Part shown: piece by piece, positions 1-6,713 of the stretch
Layout of the letters: every line of letters starts with the position of its first letter
Position numbering within the stretch: the stretch's first letter is position 1
DNA from: JANQRZ01 sp965215165
GTDB lineage: Bacteria; Bacteroidota; Rhodothermia; Rhodothermales; JANQRZ01
Assembly (NCBI GenBank): GCA_965215165.1
Contig: CBDCCX010000006.1
Coordinates: forward strand, 1,240,001-1,304,000
Direction: 5' to 3'
DNA: 64,000 bases
Made by a program: the position numbers and the translations under genes
The notes under the pieces: model-generated
Told to the model about the DNA's origin: nothing
Databases searched by the model: none
Seen by the model: only the letters and a program-made list of their open reading frames with translations

Positions 1-545
1 AGATCATCCTCTGTCAGATACTGAACTTCATCTATAAACAGGGCTACGCTACTGTCCGCTGCCTCAGCAGCTTGGGCCGTCTTGATCAGAAGCTCCGGCA
101 AGTCAACTTCGATGTTACCGCTGTCGGCACTCTGAGGCTCGCTAATGCCGAAGTCGATGTCACCAATTGAGGCTTCAAACACACTGGCGAAGCCCCGAAG
201 CGCAGCCATCGCCCGAGCCGCATACTCTTTCGCTTTTTCGACTTTGCTAAGACGGATCAGAGTTCCCTTCAAAGCCGGCGACAAAAATTCGGCAAGCCTT
301 TGGCCCTCTGGTGCCTCCAAGGAGATGGTCAGGTAACCGATATCCTCTGCCATCTCACTTATTTTGTTCAACAACACAGTCTTGCCTACACCCCGGAGCC
401 CGAGGAGCATCTGGCTCTTCTCCGGTCGTCCTTTGCGAATGCGGTGGAGAGCAACTCTCGCGGCCTCGATAATCTCGTCACGACCAGCTAGTTCGGGCGG
501 TCGAGCACCAGCGCCCGGGGAGAAGGGGTTGTTGAGGCGGTCCAT
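1..545 (-). CDS. AAA-type ATPase, integron cassette gene, 3' end outside window
   Basis: This minus-strand frame is open from an ATG at 545 to the window edge, giving about 181 N-terminal residues. Residues 49-56 read GLRGVGKT, a Walker A loop, and the last residues before the edge contain VALFIDEVQYL, a Walker B strand. An ELAGRDEII segment ahead of the P-loop is typical of STAND/ORC-like AAA ATPases that start with an AGR-x-x-E box. The C-terminal part that would show a sensor or effector domain lies outside the window, so the job is unknown; such ATPases occur in defence and signalling proteins. The gene lies on the minus strand like the other cassette genes and starts about 126 bp after the attC at 671-799. 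Its own attC would be to the left of the window. Start chosen as the first ATG before the AGR box; no strong Shine-Dalgarno is visible. Confidence 0.75.
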   Translation of the reverse strand, partial: MDRLNNPFSPGAGARPPELAGRDEIIEAARVALHRIRKGRPEKSQMLLGLRGVGKTVLLNKISEMAEDIGYLTISLEAPEGQRLAEFLSPALKGTLIRLSKVEKAKEYAARAMAALRGFASVFEASIGDIDFGISEPQSADSGNIEVDLPELLIKTAQAAEAADSSVALFIDEVQYLTEDD

Positions 546-670
546 GAGCGGGCGTCTTGAAAGAGATTAACCCATATTACCAATCTATCGTGATCCAGTC
601 AAGCCTAAGGCCGCTCTATTGACTGCGAACCTTCAATCGATGCCTGGCACAGCTTCAACGTTGAAAGGCT

Positions 671-799
671 GCCTAACAGATGGACGCTCAGCCGCACGGG
701 GCAAACAGCACGATAGTTGGACGAGGCAATGATAGCACCGCCGCTCGGACGAGCTGAGAACGCTGACGCCCCGTGTCGGCCTGCAGCGGCGGGTTATGC
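671..799 (-). other. attC recombination site 1 (FRG cassette)
   Basis: The ends are inverted core sites: GCCTAAC at the left and GTTATGC at 793-799. The inner arms also pair imperfectly, with GGACGCTCAGCCGC on the left against GCGGC-type sequence on the right, and unpaired bases remain, as in folded attC sites. The site is homologous over its whole length to four others in this region. The right end (GTTATGCAGCC) is complementary to the start of the same cassette at 1608-1618, which is the expected signature of an inserted circular cassette. The FRG gene stops 8 bp from it. Confidence 0.85.
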
Positions 800-806
800 A
801 GCCGTG

Positions 807-1589
807 TTACCACCTGAACATCTCAGATGTAGACAGCTTGTGGCTATTCGAAGTAGAGAAGCCATCGATGTCAGGAAACAGGGTGCGACGCCTCAGGTCA
901 AAAACCTCCATCAGGGTGTTCAGTGACTCAGTTTTGAGAATTGGCACGATAGGTATCACCAGCGTGCCTGTTGGTTTATCCGGCAACCGCAAGCTTCCGC
1001 GAGGATCGTCGAACACGGTGCTGAAAACAAACTGAGCGTGCTGAGCCGCGATCCTCGCGGACACGCCGGGTGGCTCCCAAGTAAACGGGTGGCTCCTGCT
1101 TGCTACCCTGTCAATTACGTCACTGTAGTTTCCATCCTCTGTGACTTGCTCTCGGCCTCCTAGATAATGGCTGTGTATACCTATCAGCGCTCCCGTCTTG
1201 TCAGGGTGATCCGCTGAGCAGAACCACAAAGCCACAAGAAGACTCCGCGTTGCGTCTATCAGTCGGGTGGCTGCCCCGTGATGCTGTAATCGAGCAAGCA
1301 GCTCGAAGTCGGATAGAGCCCGTCCGTCTAAATATCTGTAACCCTGGTGAGTGGCGTGTCTCAGCAGGTGCTCCTCGTACCTGACTAGATCAGGCTCGGA
1401 TATAGAGCGGCCGCTCAGTGCCAGGCGACGATATGCCGAGCTATGGATGGGCCAGTCTAAGTCTGCTTGTCCGCGCCACATACGAACCAAGTTGCCCTCT
1501 GCCGGGACGCTGAAAGCGATTTCGAAAAGCTCTCCTAAACTTTCAGGAGCTTCCAGGTCCCCGAATAGAGTTCCAGTAATCGATGTCAT
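807..1589 (-). CDS. FRG-domain protein, integron cassette gene
   Basis: The 260-residue product has the two hallmarks of the FRG domain: WRGQAD near residue 38 and QHHGAATRLIDAT in the middle. FRG is named for a conserved Phe-Arg-Gly stretch; here the position is W-R-G. The molecular activity of FRG proteins is poorly known. They are frequent in mobile and defence-associated loci. No signal peptide or membrane segment is seen, so it should be cytoplasmic. The gene fills its cassette: the ATG at 1589 lies 23 bp inside the cassette start and the stop at 807 abuts attC 1. There is no room for a promoter of its own, so it is probably transcribed from an upstream cassette promoter. Confidence 0.85.
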   Translation of the reverse strand: MTSITGTLFGDLEAPESLGELFEIAFSVPAEGNLVRMWRGQADLDWPIHSSAYRRLALSGRSISEPDLVRYEEHLLRHATHQGYRYLDGRALSDFELLARLQHHGAATRLIDATRSLLVALWFCSADHPDKTGALIGIHSHYLGGREQVTEDGNYSDVIDRVASRSHPFTWEPPGVSARIAAQHAQFVFSTVFDDPRGSLRLPDKPTGTLVIPIVPILKTESLNTLMEVFDLRRRTLFPDIDGFSTSNSHKLSTSEMFRW

Positions 1590-1611
1590 GCTTGGGACTG
1601 TGAGCGAGGCT

Positions 1612-1740
1612 GCATAACAGAGGGCCGCTCAGCCGCAAAGGGCAAGCAGCACGGCGGTGGAACGGGGCAATGTAGACACCAATGTTCGGACGAGCCAAGA
1701 ACGCCTGCGCCCTGTGTCGGCCTGCAGCGGCGGGTTATAC
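1612..1740 (-). other. attC recombination site 2 (PIN cassette)
   Basis: Left core GCATAAC (1612-1618), right core GTTATAC (1734-1740). The length of 129 bp equals that of sites 1, 4 and 5. On the minus strand the right core reads GTATAAC, and its TAA is the stop codon of the small gene at 1735-1923, so gene and recombination site overlap. The 11 bp at the right end are complementary to the cassette start at 2893-2903. Confidence 0.87.
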
Positions 1741-1923
1741 CGCCGGCTTGCTCGGCTCGGACGTGCAGCCTACAGCCTCCTCGAACATGCGGGCTCGCTC
1801 CCGATAGTACGCGATTCGCTCTTCAACAGGACGGTCCTTGAACCGCTCGTAGTGGGCATCGCGGATACGTCGTACCAACTCAACCGCCTTAATCGACTGC
1901 TCAGACTCGGATCGCCTCTTCAT
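1735..1923 (-). CDS. Small charged protein overlapping the PIN gene, putative toxin-antitoxin partner
   Basis: This 62-residue, highly charged, probably helical protein is rich in Arg and Glu and has no membrane segment. Its ATG lies 23 bp inside the end of the upstream PIN-domain gene, so the two are probably translationally coupled. A small gene overlapping a PIN gene suggests a toxin-antitoxin pair, although in classical VapBC modules the antitoxin comes first. Here the small protein is second, so its role could be antitoxin or accessory factor. The stop codon TAA is part of the attC core site, so every excision and integration of the cassette keeps the reading frame closed. I do not recognise the family. 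Confidence 0.7.
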   Translation of the reverse strand: MKRRSESEQSIKAVELVRRIRDAHYERFKDRPVEERIAYYRERARMFEEAVGCTSEPSKPAV

Positions 1924-2392
1924 AGGTCGGTACCTCGTAGCTTGTCACTTCGCGGGGTGAGTAGATTAGGACCGGCTTGTACCCGCGCTCGATGCTGATC
2001 GCGTTGAAGAGCCGGATTTTGTCCAAGTGTACAATGTGGCGAAAGTTCCAGCTTACGATCACATCGGCCCCGCTGGTGGTCGCCAGCGCGACATGGAGAC
2101 CATCGTCGTAGAACTTCGGCGTGAGCACGCCGCGCGATTGGAACGTGTCGGCTAAGTCTACCACATCGTCTGAGACGACCACACGCTCTGCCCCGGCTCT
2201 GAGGAGATCAGCCAGCACGCCGCGCACGTTCTCCGGCGCGTCAGCTACCTCCGCCTCGACGATCTCAGAGACGATCGGAGCGAAGTTGCCGAGGTGGAAA
2301 TCGCGGACGAGCCCGTTTGACCACAGAGCGAATTCGGCGTCGAAGCAGCCGCCGATGACGGAGGTATCGGTGTAGACGCGCTGGACTTTCAT
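1901..2392 (-). CDS. PIN-domain protein, putative VapC-like toxin
   Basis: The 163-residue protein starts with MKVQRVYTDTSVIGG, matching the first PIN strand and its acidic residue (Asp in TDTS). It has a mid-domain acidic segment (VEAEVADAPE) and the later DDGLHVALA and VSWNFRHIV motifs of PIN RNases. These correspond to the acidic metal-binding quartet used by VapC-type ribonucleases. The gene ends 23 bp inside the start of the small gene at 1735-1923 and begins 22 bp after the end of the lipoprotein gene, so all three lie in one cassette. Activity against RNA is inferred from the family, not shown. Confidence 0.82.
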   Translation of the reverse strand: MKVQRVYTDTSVIGGCFDAEFALWSNGLVRDFHLGNFAPIVSEIVEAEVADAPENVRGVLADLLRAGAERVVVSDDVVDLADTFQSRGVLTPKFYDDGLHVALATTSGADVIVSWNFRHIVHLDKIRLFNAISIERGYKPVLIYSPREVTSYEVPTYEEAIRV

Positions 2393-2414
2393 TCGGCCAA
2401 GCTACGCCGCGCTG

Positions 2415-2852
2415 CTAGAAAACGCACCTTGGGAGCAACGCGGCGATCTCGCCCTCACCCAACTCCGCTCTCGCGTATGGACCGTCATCCACCCGGCCAT
2501 CGCCTTCAACGATGAGGCCGGTTCCCTGTCGGTAGAAAACCGCATCGTCTTCTGCGACCTCCGTCCATACACGGTCATCCTGTTGGACGAGAACGGCAGT
2601 TCTGATGAGCCAGCAGTCATCGCCAGTTGTAGTGCCTGTATCAGGGTCGAACTCCTCAACGCGTTCGTAGAGGCTGAGACTGGGAGCTTGGATGACTACG
2701 TAGCTGCGGAAATCTGGTGTGGGATAATCCTCCGTGTTGTACCACACGCCATCGATAGAGCCGGTTTCTGGTTCGGATCCATCCTCAGAATCGCAGGCGG
2801 TAAAGAGGATTGGGATGAAAGCGAGGAGACTGAAGACTGCGTATGGCTTCAT
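2415..2852 (-). CDS. Putative lipoprotein, integron cassette gene
   Basis: The 145-residue product begins with a lipoprotein signal ending in LFTAC (cleavage before Cys20), followed by an acidic linker DSEDGSEPETGS. The mature part, containing GVWYNTEDYPTPDF and a likely beta-rich fold, resembles small periplasmic lipocalin-like lipoproteins but I do not recognise a family. It should be anchored in a membrane and face the periplasm or outside. It is the first gene of a three-gene cassette, 44 bp after the cassette start. The overlap with the PIN pair is only positional and no functional link is evident. Confidence 0.7.
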   Translation of the reverse strand: MKPYAVFSLLAFIPILFTACDSEDGSEPETGSIDGVWYNTEDYPTPDFRSYVVIQAPSLSLYERVEEFDPDTGTTTGDDCWLIRTAVLVQQDDRVWTEVAEDDAVFYRQGTGLIVEGDGRVDDGPYARAELGEGEIAALLPRCVF

Positions 2853-2896
2853 GGTTATGTACGGCTAGTGAGCGGCTTCAGCTACACCGCAAGGCG

Positions 2897-3020
2897 GTAT
2901 AACAGGGGGCCGCTCACCCGCGAAGGGCGGCGCGGCGGTGGGACGAGGCAAAGTAGACGCCGACGCTCGGACGAGGCAAGGCAGTGCAGCCCTGCGTCGG
3001 CGTGCAGCGGCGGGTTATGC
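2897..3020 (-). other. attC recombination site 3
   Basis: Left core GTATAAC (2897-2903) and right core GTTATGC (3014-3020) enclose a 124-bp site homologous to the other four, with a slightly shorter centre. It belongs to the cassette whose gene at 4244-4945 was interrupted by the IS; only 8-9 bp separate its right end from the IS end. Confidence 0.83.
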
Positions 3021-3029
3021 CTCCTGCTG

Positions 3030-3080
3030 GTACAGACCGGGCAGATGGTTTACACCATAGTCCAGGCACATGGTTTACAC
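3030..3080 (+). repeat. Left IS end with two 25-bp-spaced TTTACAC repeats
   Basis: The terminal repeat starts GTACAGACCGGGCAG. ATGGTTTACAC occurs at 3045-3055 and again at 3070-3080, a spacing of 25 bp. The right end shows the same doubled motif, so these are probably paired transposase-binding sites. Confidence 0.7.
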
Positions 3081-3102
3081 GGACACCCTTCCGTGAGTTG
3101 CC

Positions 3103-4254
3103 ATGCCCTTCACTACGACCGACCCGCCCATGGAGCGCGCCCGCCTCGTTGCCGCCCACCTCGACGGCCTCTACTCCGTCGCCGAACTCGCAGACCGCTT
3201 CTCGGTCTCCCGGCCCACCGTCTACAAGTGGATCGACCGCTACCGACAGGGTGGAGCCGAGGCGCTCTTCGACCGCAGCCGCGCCCGCCACACGCAGCAC
3301 GCCCGAACCGATCCCGAGGCCGAGCGACTGCTCGTTGAGGCACGCCGGGTCCACCCGACGTGGGGCGCGCGCAAGCTGCTGCCCTACCTCGCCCGGCGGC
3401 ACGAGGGCGTCCGGTGGCCTGCCCCGAGCACAGCCGCCGCCATCCTCCAGCGCCACGGGATGACCAAGCGTCGGCGCAAGCGCCGGGTGCCGAAGCACCC
3501 CGGCTCAACGCCGCTCGTGACGACGGCCCCCAACCAAGTATGGACCGCCGACTTCAAAGGCCAGTTCAAGACCCGCGACGGCGTGTATTGCTACCCGCTG
3601 ACGGTCTGCGACGCCCACTCCCGCTTCGTACTTGGCTGCACCGGGCTACCGTCAGTGAAGCAGAAGGGCGCAAAGGCGCAGTTCGAGCGCCTCTTTGGCG
3701 AGTACGGCCTACCCGGAGCGATCCGCTCGGACAACGGCGTGCCTTTCGCCACACAGGCGCTCTGTGGCCTCTCGCGGCTCTCGGTGTGGTGGCTCAAGCT
3801 CGGCATCGGGCATGATCGCATCACACCTGGCCAGCCGCAGCAGAACGGTCGCCACGAGCGGATGCACAAGACGCTCAAGGCGGAGACGGCCCGGCCACCT
3901 GAGCGCGACATGGCCCGGCAGCAGGCTCGCTTCGAGGACTGGCGTACGGAGTTCAACGGCGAGCGCCCGCACGAAGCGCTCGGCTACCAGACCCCGGCCT
4001 CGGTCTACGCGCCATCACCGCGCCCGATGCCGGACGTGCTGCCGGAGCCGAGGTATCCCGGCCACTTCGAGGTGCGCTGGCTCTCAAAGAGCGGCAACAT
4101 CAAGTGGAAGCGGCAACAGCTCTTCGTCAGCCAAGCGCTGGCGCACGAGTGGGTCGGGCTGGAGGAGGTCGCCGACGGGGTGTGGAGCCTGTACTTCTAC
4201 GACCGGCTGCTGGCGCGGCTCGATGAGCGCTCGGGGCTGAGGCTCAGGCCGTGA
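3103..4254 (+). CDS. IS481-family DDE transposase
   Basis: The 383-residue protein has an N-terminal helix-turn-helix (around residues 20-50, YSVAELADRFSVSRPTVYKW) and an rve-type integrase core. The catalytic triad is visible as WTADFKG (first Asp), IRSDNGVPF (second Asp) and QNGRHERMHK (Glu). The C-terminus has the FEVRWLSKSGNIKW tail common in IS481 transposases. Length and organisation match an intact transposase, and no frameshift is seen, so the element may be active. It catalyses cut-and-paste or copy-type movement of the IS that encloses it. Codon use matches the host, unlike the AT-rich gene it interrupts. Confidence 0.93.
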   Translation: MPFTTTDPPMERARLVAAHLDGLYSVAELADRFSVSRPTVYKWIDRYRQGGAEALFDRSRARHTQHARTDPEAERLLVEARRVHPTWGARKLLPYLARRHEGVRWPAPSTAAAILQRHGMTKRRRKRRVPKHPGSTPLVTTAPNQVWTADFKGQFKTRDGVYCYPLTVCDAHSRFVLGCTGLPSVKQKGAKAQFERLFGEYGLPGAIRSDNGVPFATQALCGLSRLSVWWLKLGIGHDRITPGQPQQNGRHERMHKTLKAETARPPERDMARQQARFEDWRTEFNGERPHEALGYQTPASVYAPSPRPMPDVLPEPRYPGHFEVRWLSKSGNIKWKRQQLFVSQALAHEWVGLEEVADGVWSLYFYDRLLARLDERSGLRLRP

Positions 4255-4945
4255 GAAGTGTAAACGATGTGGTCAGACAAAGGTGTAAAGGAACTGCCCG
4301 GCTCCTACATGTGACCACCGCAGCAATGGAGACCCCCGATAGTTGGATCACCGCATGTTTTCTGCGAAAGTAATCATCAGTCCACTCGTGCCCTCCTCCC
4401 TCATGAGGTATCAGATATCTGTCCAAAACTTTGGTTTCAATCGATGAGTGTATCTTTTGGAGTCTACCAACGGCAGACACTCTATTCCCTTTCTTCAATA
4501 GTCGCAGAGCATTTCTCCATTCGGGCCCCAATATTAAATCGATTATAATTATATCGCCAAATCTGTGTTCTTCATCTACTCTAATCAAAACTATGATTTT
4601 ATCCTCGTCGTGTGGTATTTTGACATCGTGAACTATTCCCTCGGTGAATATCATTTTTCCTCGAAAATTACTACTAATAGAATAACAAGTTGGAGAGGAG
4701 GGTTTATTGCCCCTATTTAACTTGGTCATAGCCTCCCAATAAGATAGCTTAGATCTGTAGATTTTTACTTCTTCTACCCCATACCCGACTATGTCTTTCA
4801 TTGTTATATATTTTTCTGATATATAATCAGGTATAGCTTTGGGTATATGTTTTATCTCTTTATTCAAATATAACCCACCCCTTCTCCTTCGCCAAGATAG
4901 AACCAGGATAGTTAGTATCGCTAAAATCCAGAAGAGTATTGACAT
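4244..4945 (-). CDS. AT-rich membrane-anchored cassette protein with C-terminus replaced by the IS
   Basis: The frame encodes 233 residues, but only the part upstream of about 4309 (roughly 212 residues) is original; the last 21 or so codons are read from the IS end. The N-terminus has one membrane helix (residues 2-17, MSILFWILAILTILVLSW) followed by Arg residues, so the bulk should be cytoplasmic. A GNRVSAVGRL segment suggests a small OB-like barrel, which is uncertain. No family is recognised. Base composition is strikingly AT-rich and codon use unlike the neighbours, pointing to recent acquisition as an integron cassette from another genome. The start lies 23 bp inside the cassette boundary at attC 4. 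Confidence 0.65.
   Translation of the reverse strand: MSILFWILAILTILVLSWRRRRGGLYLNKEIKHIPKAIPDYISEKYITMKDIVGYGVEEVKIYRSKLSYWEAMTKLNRGNKPSSPTCYSISSNFRGKMIFTEGIVHDVKIPHDEDKIIVLIRVDEEHRFGDIIIIDLILGPEWRNALRLLKKGNRVSAVGRLQKIHSSIETKVLDRYLIPHEGGGHEWTDDYFRRKHAVIQLSGVSIAAVVTCRSRAVPLHLCLTTSFTLLTA
4258..4308 (-). repeat. Right IS end with two 25-bp-spaced GTGTAAA repeats
   Basis: GTGTAAA occurs at 4258-4264 and 4283-4289, mirroring the doubled TTTACAC of the left end with the same 25-bp spacing. The outermost part reads GGAACTGCCCGGCTCCTAC. The inner copy begins right after the transposase stop codon. Confidence 0.68.
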
Positions 4946-4967
4946 GATGTCGACGGTGACGCGAGCG

Positions 4968-5096
4968 GCATAACAGAGGGCCGCTCAGCCGCAAAGGGCA
5001 ACGACCGCAAACGGTTGGACGAGCAACGTAGACACTGCGGCTTGAACGAAGCAAGAACGCTGACGCCCTTTGTCGGCCTGCAGCGGCGGGTTATAC
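4968..5096 (-). other. attC recombination site 4 (HEPN/CBS-like cassette)
   Basis: Left core GCATAAC (4968-4974), right core GTTATAC (5090-5096), 129 bp. The right end GTTATACAGCAGC is complementary over 13 bp to the start of the same cassette at 5954-5966, confirming the cassette limits. Confidence 0.87.
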
Positions 5097-5119
5097 AGCA
5101 GCGGGGATTAGGGCACCTT

Positions 5120-5943
5120 TTAGGGCAACTTTGGGTCTTCCGTTGGTGGCTTCAACTGGTGAATCTGGAACAGCGCCCGTTCGATCACAAGAATGTCTCG
5201 CCACAGCTTCTCAGCAGCGTCAGCAGAACGGACAAGGGACTGTGCGGGATGCGCTACAGCGTTGCGCAACTTGACGAGTCGGTTAAACTCCTTCTCGAAC
5301 TTACTCTTGGACTCGTAGCCGAGCACGCCCTGAAGGTCTCGTTTTCGAACCAGCTTCAGGAAATCTGGGAGATAGAGGTACTCCACTACGTCGCGTTCGA
5401 TGTTCTGCTGCCGATCCGATTCGTAGCGCTTGCGGACTTCGGCTTTCGCTTCGTTCAGCACGTCCTCCGCGCTCAAAGTTCTCCCGATCTCAGCTTGCAC
5501 CAGTTCACCGAGCCGAACTTCCAACTCGCATAGCAGCGCGAACAGGAAGGTGCGCGCTTGGCGGCAGTTGAGGTTGACAATGGAGATGAGGCCGGTGACG
5601 CGACGTTCGTGAGCTAGGAAGAAGAACTGTCTCCCATCAGCGAACCCCCGGATGACTGCGGCTATTGGGGTGCTTTGCGGAATCACATCGTCGTATGTGA
5701 TCTCGTGACGTTCAACCGTGGAGTAGACCCCCCAATCTCTCGTCTTGAAGTACGAGTGTACCTCTGCGCCCTCCCTATCAATAGGCATCACGTCGAACTG
5801 CCGTTCCTCCATGACGAGGCGGACTCGCTCAGGATCTCGCGTCTCCTAGGAGTGACACTTCCCCAACGGAGCCGACTGATGCCAACCACAGCGGCGTCAA
5901 CGTCGATTACATTCTCGCGCTGATAGAAGAGGTCTTCGAGCAT
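5120..5943 (-). pseudogene. CBS-like/HEPN-like cassette protein, apparently frameshifted near its N-terminus
   Basis: The longest frame (5120-5812, 230 residues) contains an RxxxxH motif in VKLRNAVAHP near residue 186, the signature of HEPN ribonuclease-like domains. Upstream is a CBS-like segment (QFDVMPIDREG, then VTGLISIVNLN). The same frame stays open upstream of its ATG as far as a stop at about 5852 and reads DPERVRLVMEERQFDV, which looks like real protein. A second frame starts at an ATG at 5943, 17 bp inside the cassette, and encodes MLEDLFYQRENVIDVDAAVV and more before running out of frame near 5840-5855. Joining the two by a one-base shift gives one protein of about 274 residues. 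This may be a real mutation or a sequence error. HEPN domains are common in RNA-targeting defence and toxin systems. Confidence 0.6.
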
Positions 5944-5959
5944 CTAAGGCGTAGCTGCT

Positions 5960-6088
5960 GTATAACAGAGGGCCGCTCAGCCGCATGGGACAAACGGCAA
6001 AATGGTCGAACGAGGCACAGGATACGCCGGAGTTCGGACGAGCCGAGAACGCTGACGCCCCATGTCGGCCTGCAGCGGCGGGTTATGT
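5960..6088 (-). other. attC recombination site 5 (first cassette)
   Basis: Left core GTATAAC (5960-5966), right core GTTATGT (6082-6088), 129 bp. The sequence GGTTATGTGGATC at the right end recurs in inverted orientation at 6624-6636. That is the beginning of the first cassette, so 6088 and about 6635 delimit one cassette. Confidence 0.87.
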
Positions 6089-6099
6089 GGATCTCTAGG

Positions 6100-6610
6100 C
6101 TAATACTCACCCGGGCCAAGTTGCTCCGCGATCCGGTGGCGCTCATGCATCAGGCACTGGCGAAGCTTTCTGGACATTGACAGAAGCTGATCCACCTTGT
6201 GAGGGCTGAGCAGACGTGCAGGATCATGGGAGTACCCGTACACAGCGCCCCCCCTCTCCGATGACGCCGACCTCCAAATCGTAGGGCTCAGGGTCGGAGT
6301 GCGCGTAAATCTGGTTTCGTGAGGCATAGACTTCTTCGTGCAGCGCCTGCTCGTCTGCCGAGTAGGTGGAGGTACAGTCGGAAGTCAGACGGCTATCAAA
6401 GTCTTTGTTCTTGCCGGTTCGGTTTCCAGTGAACGGACGCGAGTAGCTGATTCTCAGCGCCAGATCAAGCGCTGCGCTCACCACCTCGGATCGGACAGCT
6501 TCCCGATCAGATAGAATCTCTTCCGCGAAGGACTCAGCAGCCTCGAGATCGTACATCGAGAGCGTCACTCGCTTCAAACGTCGGATCAGGTCCTCCTTCC
6601 TCTCGCTCAT
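6100..6610 (-). pseudogene. HEPN-like cassette protein, frameshifted in a C7 run
   Basis: The protein begins at an ATG at 6610 (MSERKEDLIRRLKRVTL) and runs in one frame to about 6254. There a run of seven C (6248-6254, G on the coding strand) lies at the point where the reading must shift to reach the second frame, AVYGYSHDPARLLSPHKVDQ, ending at 6100 close to attC 5. The unshifted frame stops at 6224 after a short unrelated tail. Residues around VYASRNQIYAHSD carry an R-x5-H motif like HEPN ribonucleases or AbiV-type proteins. Joined length is about 169 residues. The homopolymer makes either phase variation or a base-calling error plausible. It is the first gene behind the candidate integron promoter. 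Confidence 0.6.
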
Positions 6611-6640
6611 CTCAGACGGTGGTGATCCACATAACCAGTG

Positions 6641-6669
6641 ATTATACGGAATGGGAGTCTCTAGATGTA
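6641..6669 (-). promoter_or_regulatory. Candidate cassette promoter (Pc)
   Basis: On the minus strand a perfect TATAAT lies at 6646-6641, five bp upstream of the first cassette junction and about 30 bp upstream of the first cassette ATG. The hexamer 17 bp upstream (TACATC) is a poor -35. The position matches the promoter expected to drive promoterless cassettes. Confidence 0.4.
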
Positions 6670-6713
6670 GAGACCGATCACCAGATCTAGAGACCGTCTC
6701 TAGATCTAGAGAC
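6657..6713. repeat. Cluster of 18-bp palindromes next to the candidate attI
   Basis: GTCTCTAGATGTAGAGAC (6657-6674) can form a 7-bp stem. AGATCTAGAGAC (6683-6694) and GTCTCTAGATCT (6696-6707) form a perfect 12-bp inverted repeat with one spacer base. GTCTCTAGATCTAGAGAC (6696-6713) is a perfect 18-bp palindrome. The spacing looks like a multi-copy operator or integrase-binding repeats. The stop codon of the next gene lies inside the last palindrome. Confidence 0.7.

Larger units (their letters stand above)
3029..4309 (+). mobile_element. IS481-family insertion sequence
   Basis: The element is about 1.28 kb with a single transposase gene. Its ends are imperfect inverted repeats of about 27 bp (3030-3056 against 4282-4308), sharing the core CCGGGCAG and an inner TTTACACC. 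Each end also carries a second TTTACAC copy exactly 25 bp further inside. I cannot identify a target duplication with confidence, so the outer limits are good to a few bases. The element sits 8-9 bp from attC 3 and has replaced the 3' end of the cassette gene at 4244-4945. Confidence 0.85.

Noticed and set aside
3021..3029. Target-site duplication of the IS
   Set aside because: The bases flanking the two IS ends do not match convincingly.
671..6088. The 124-129 bp repeats as CRISPR or REP elements
   Set aside because: Spacing is a full gene, the ends follow the attC core rule, and cassette ends are complementary.
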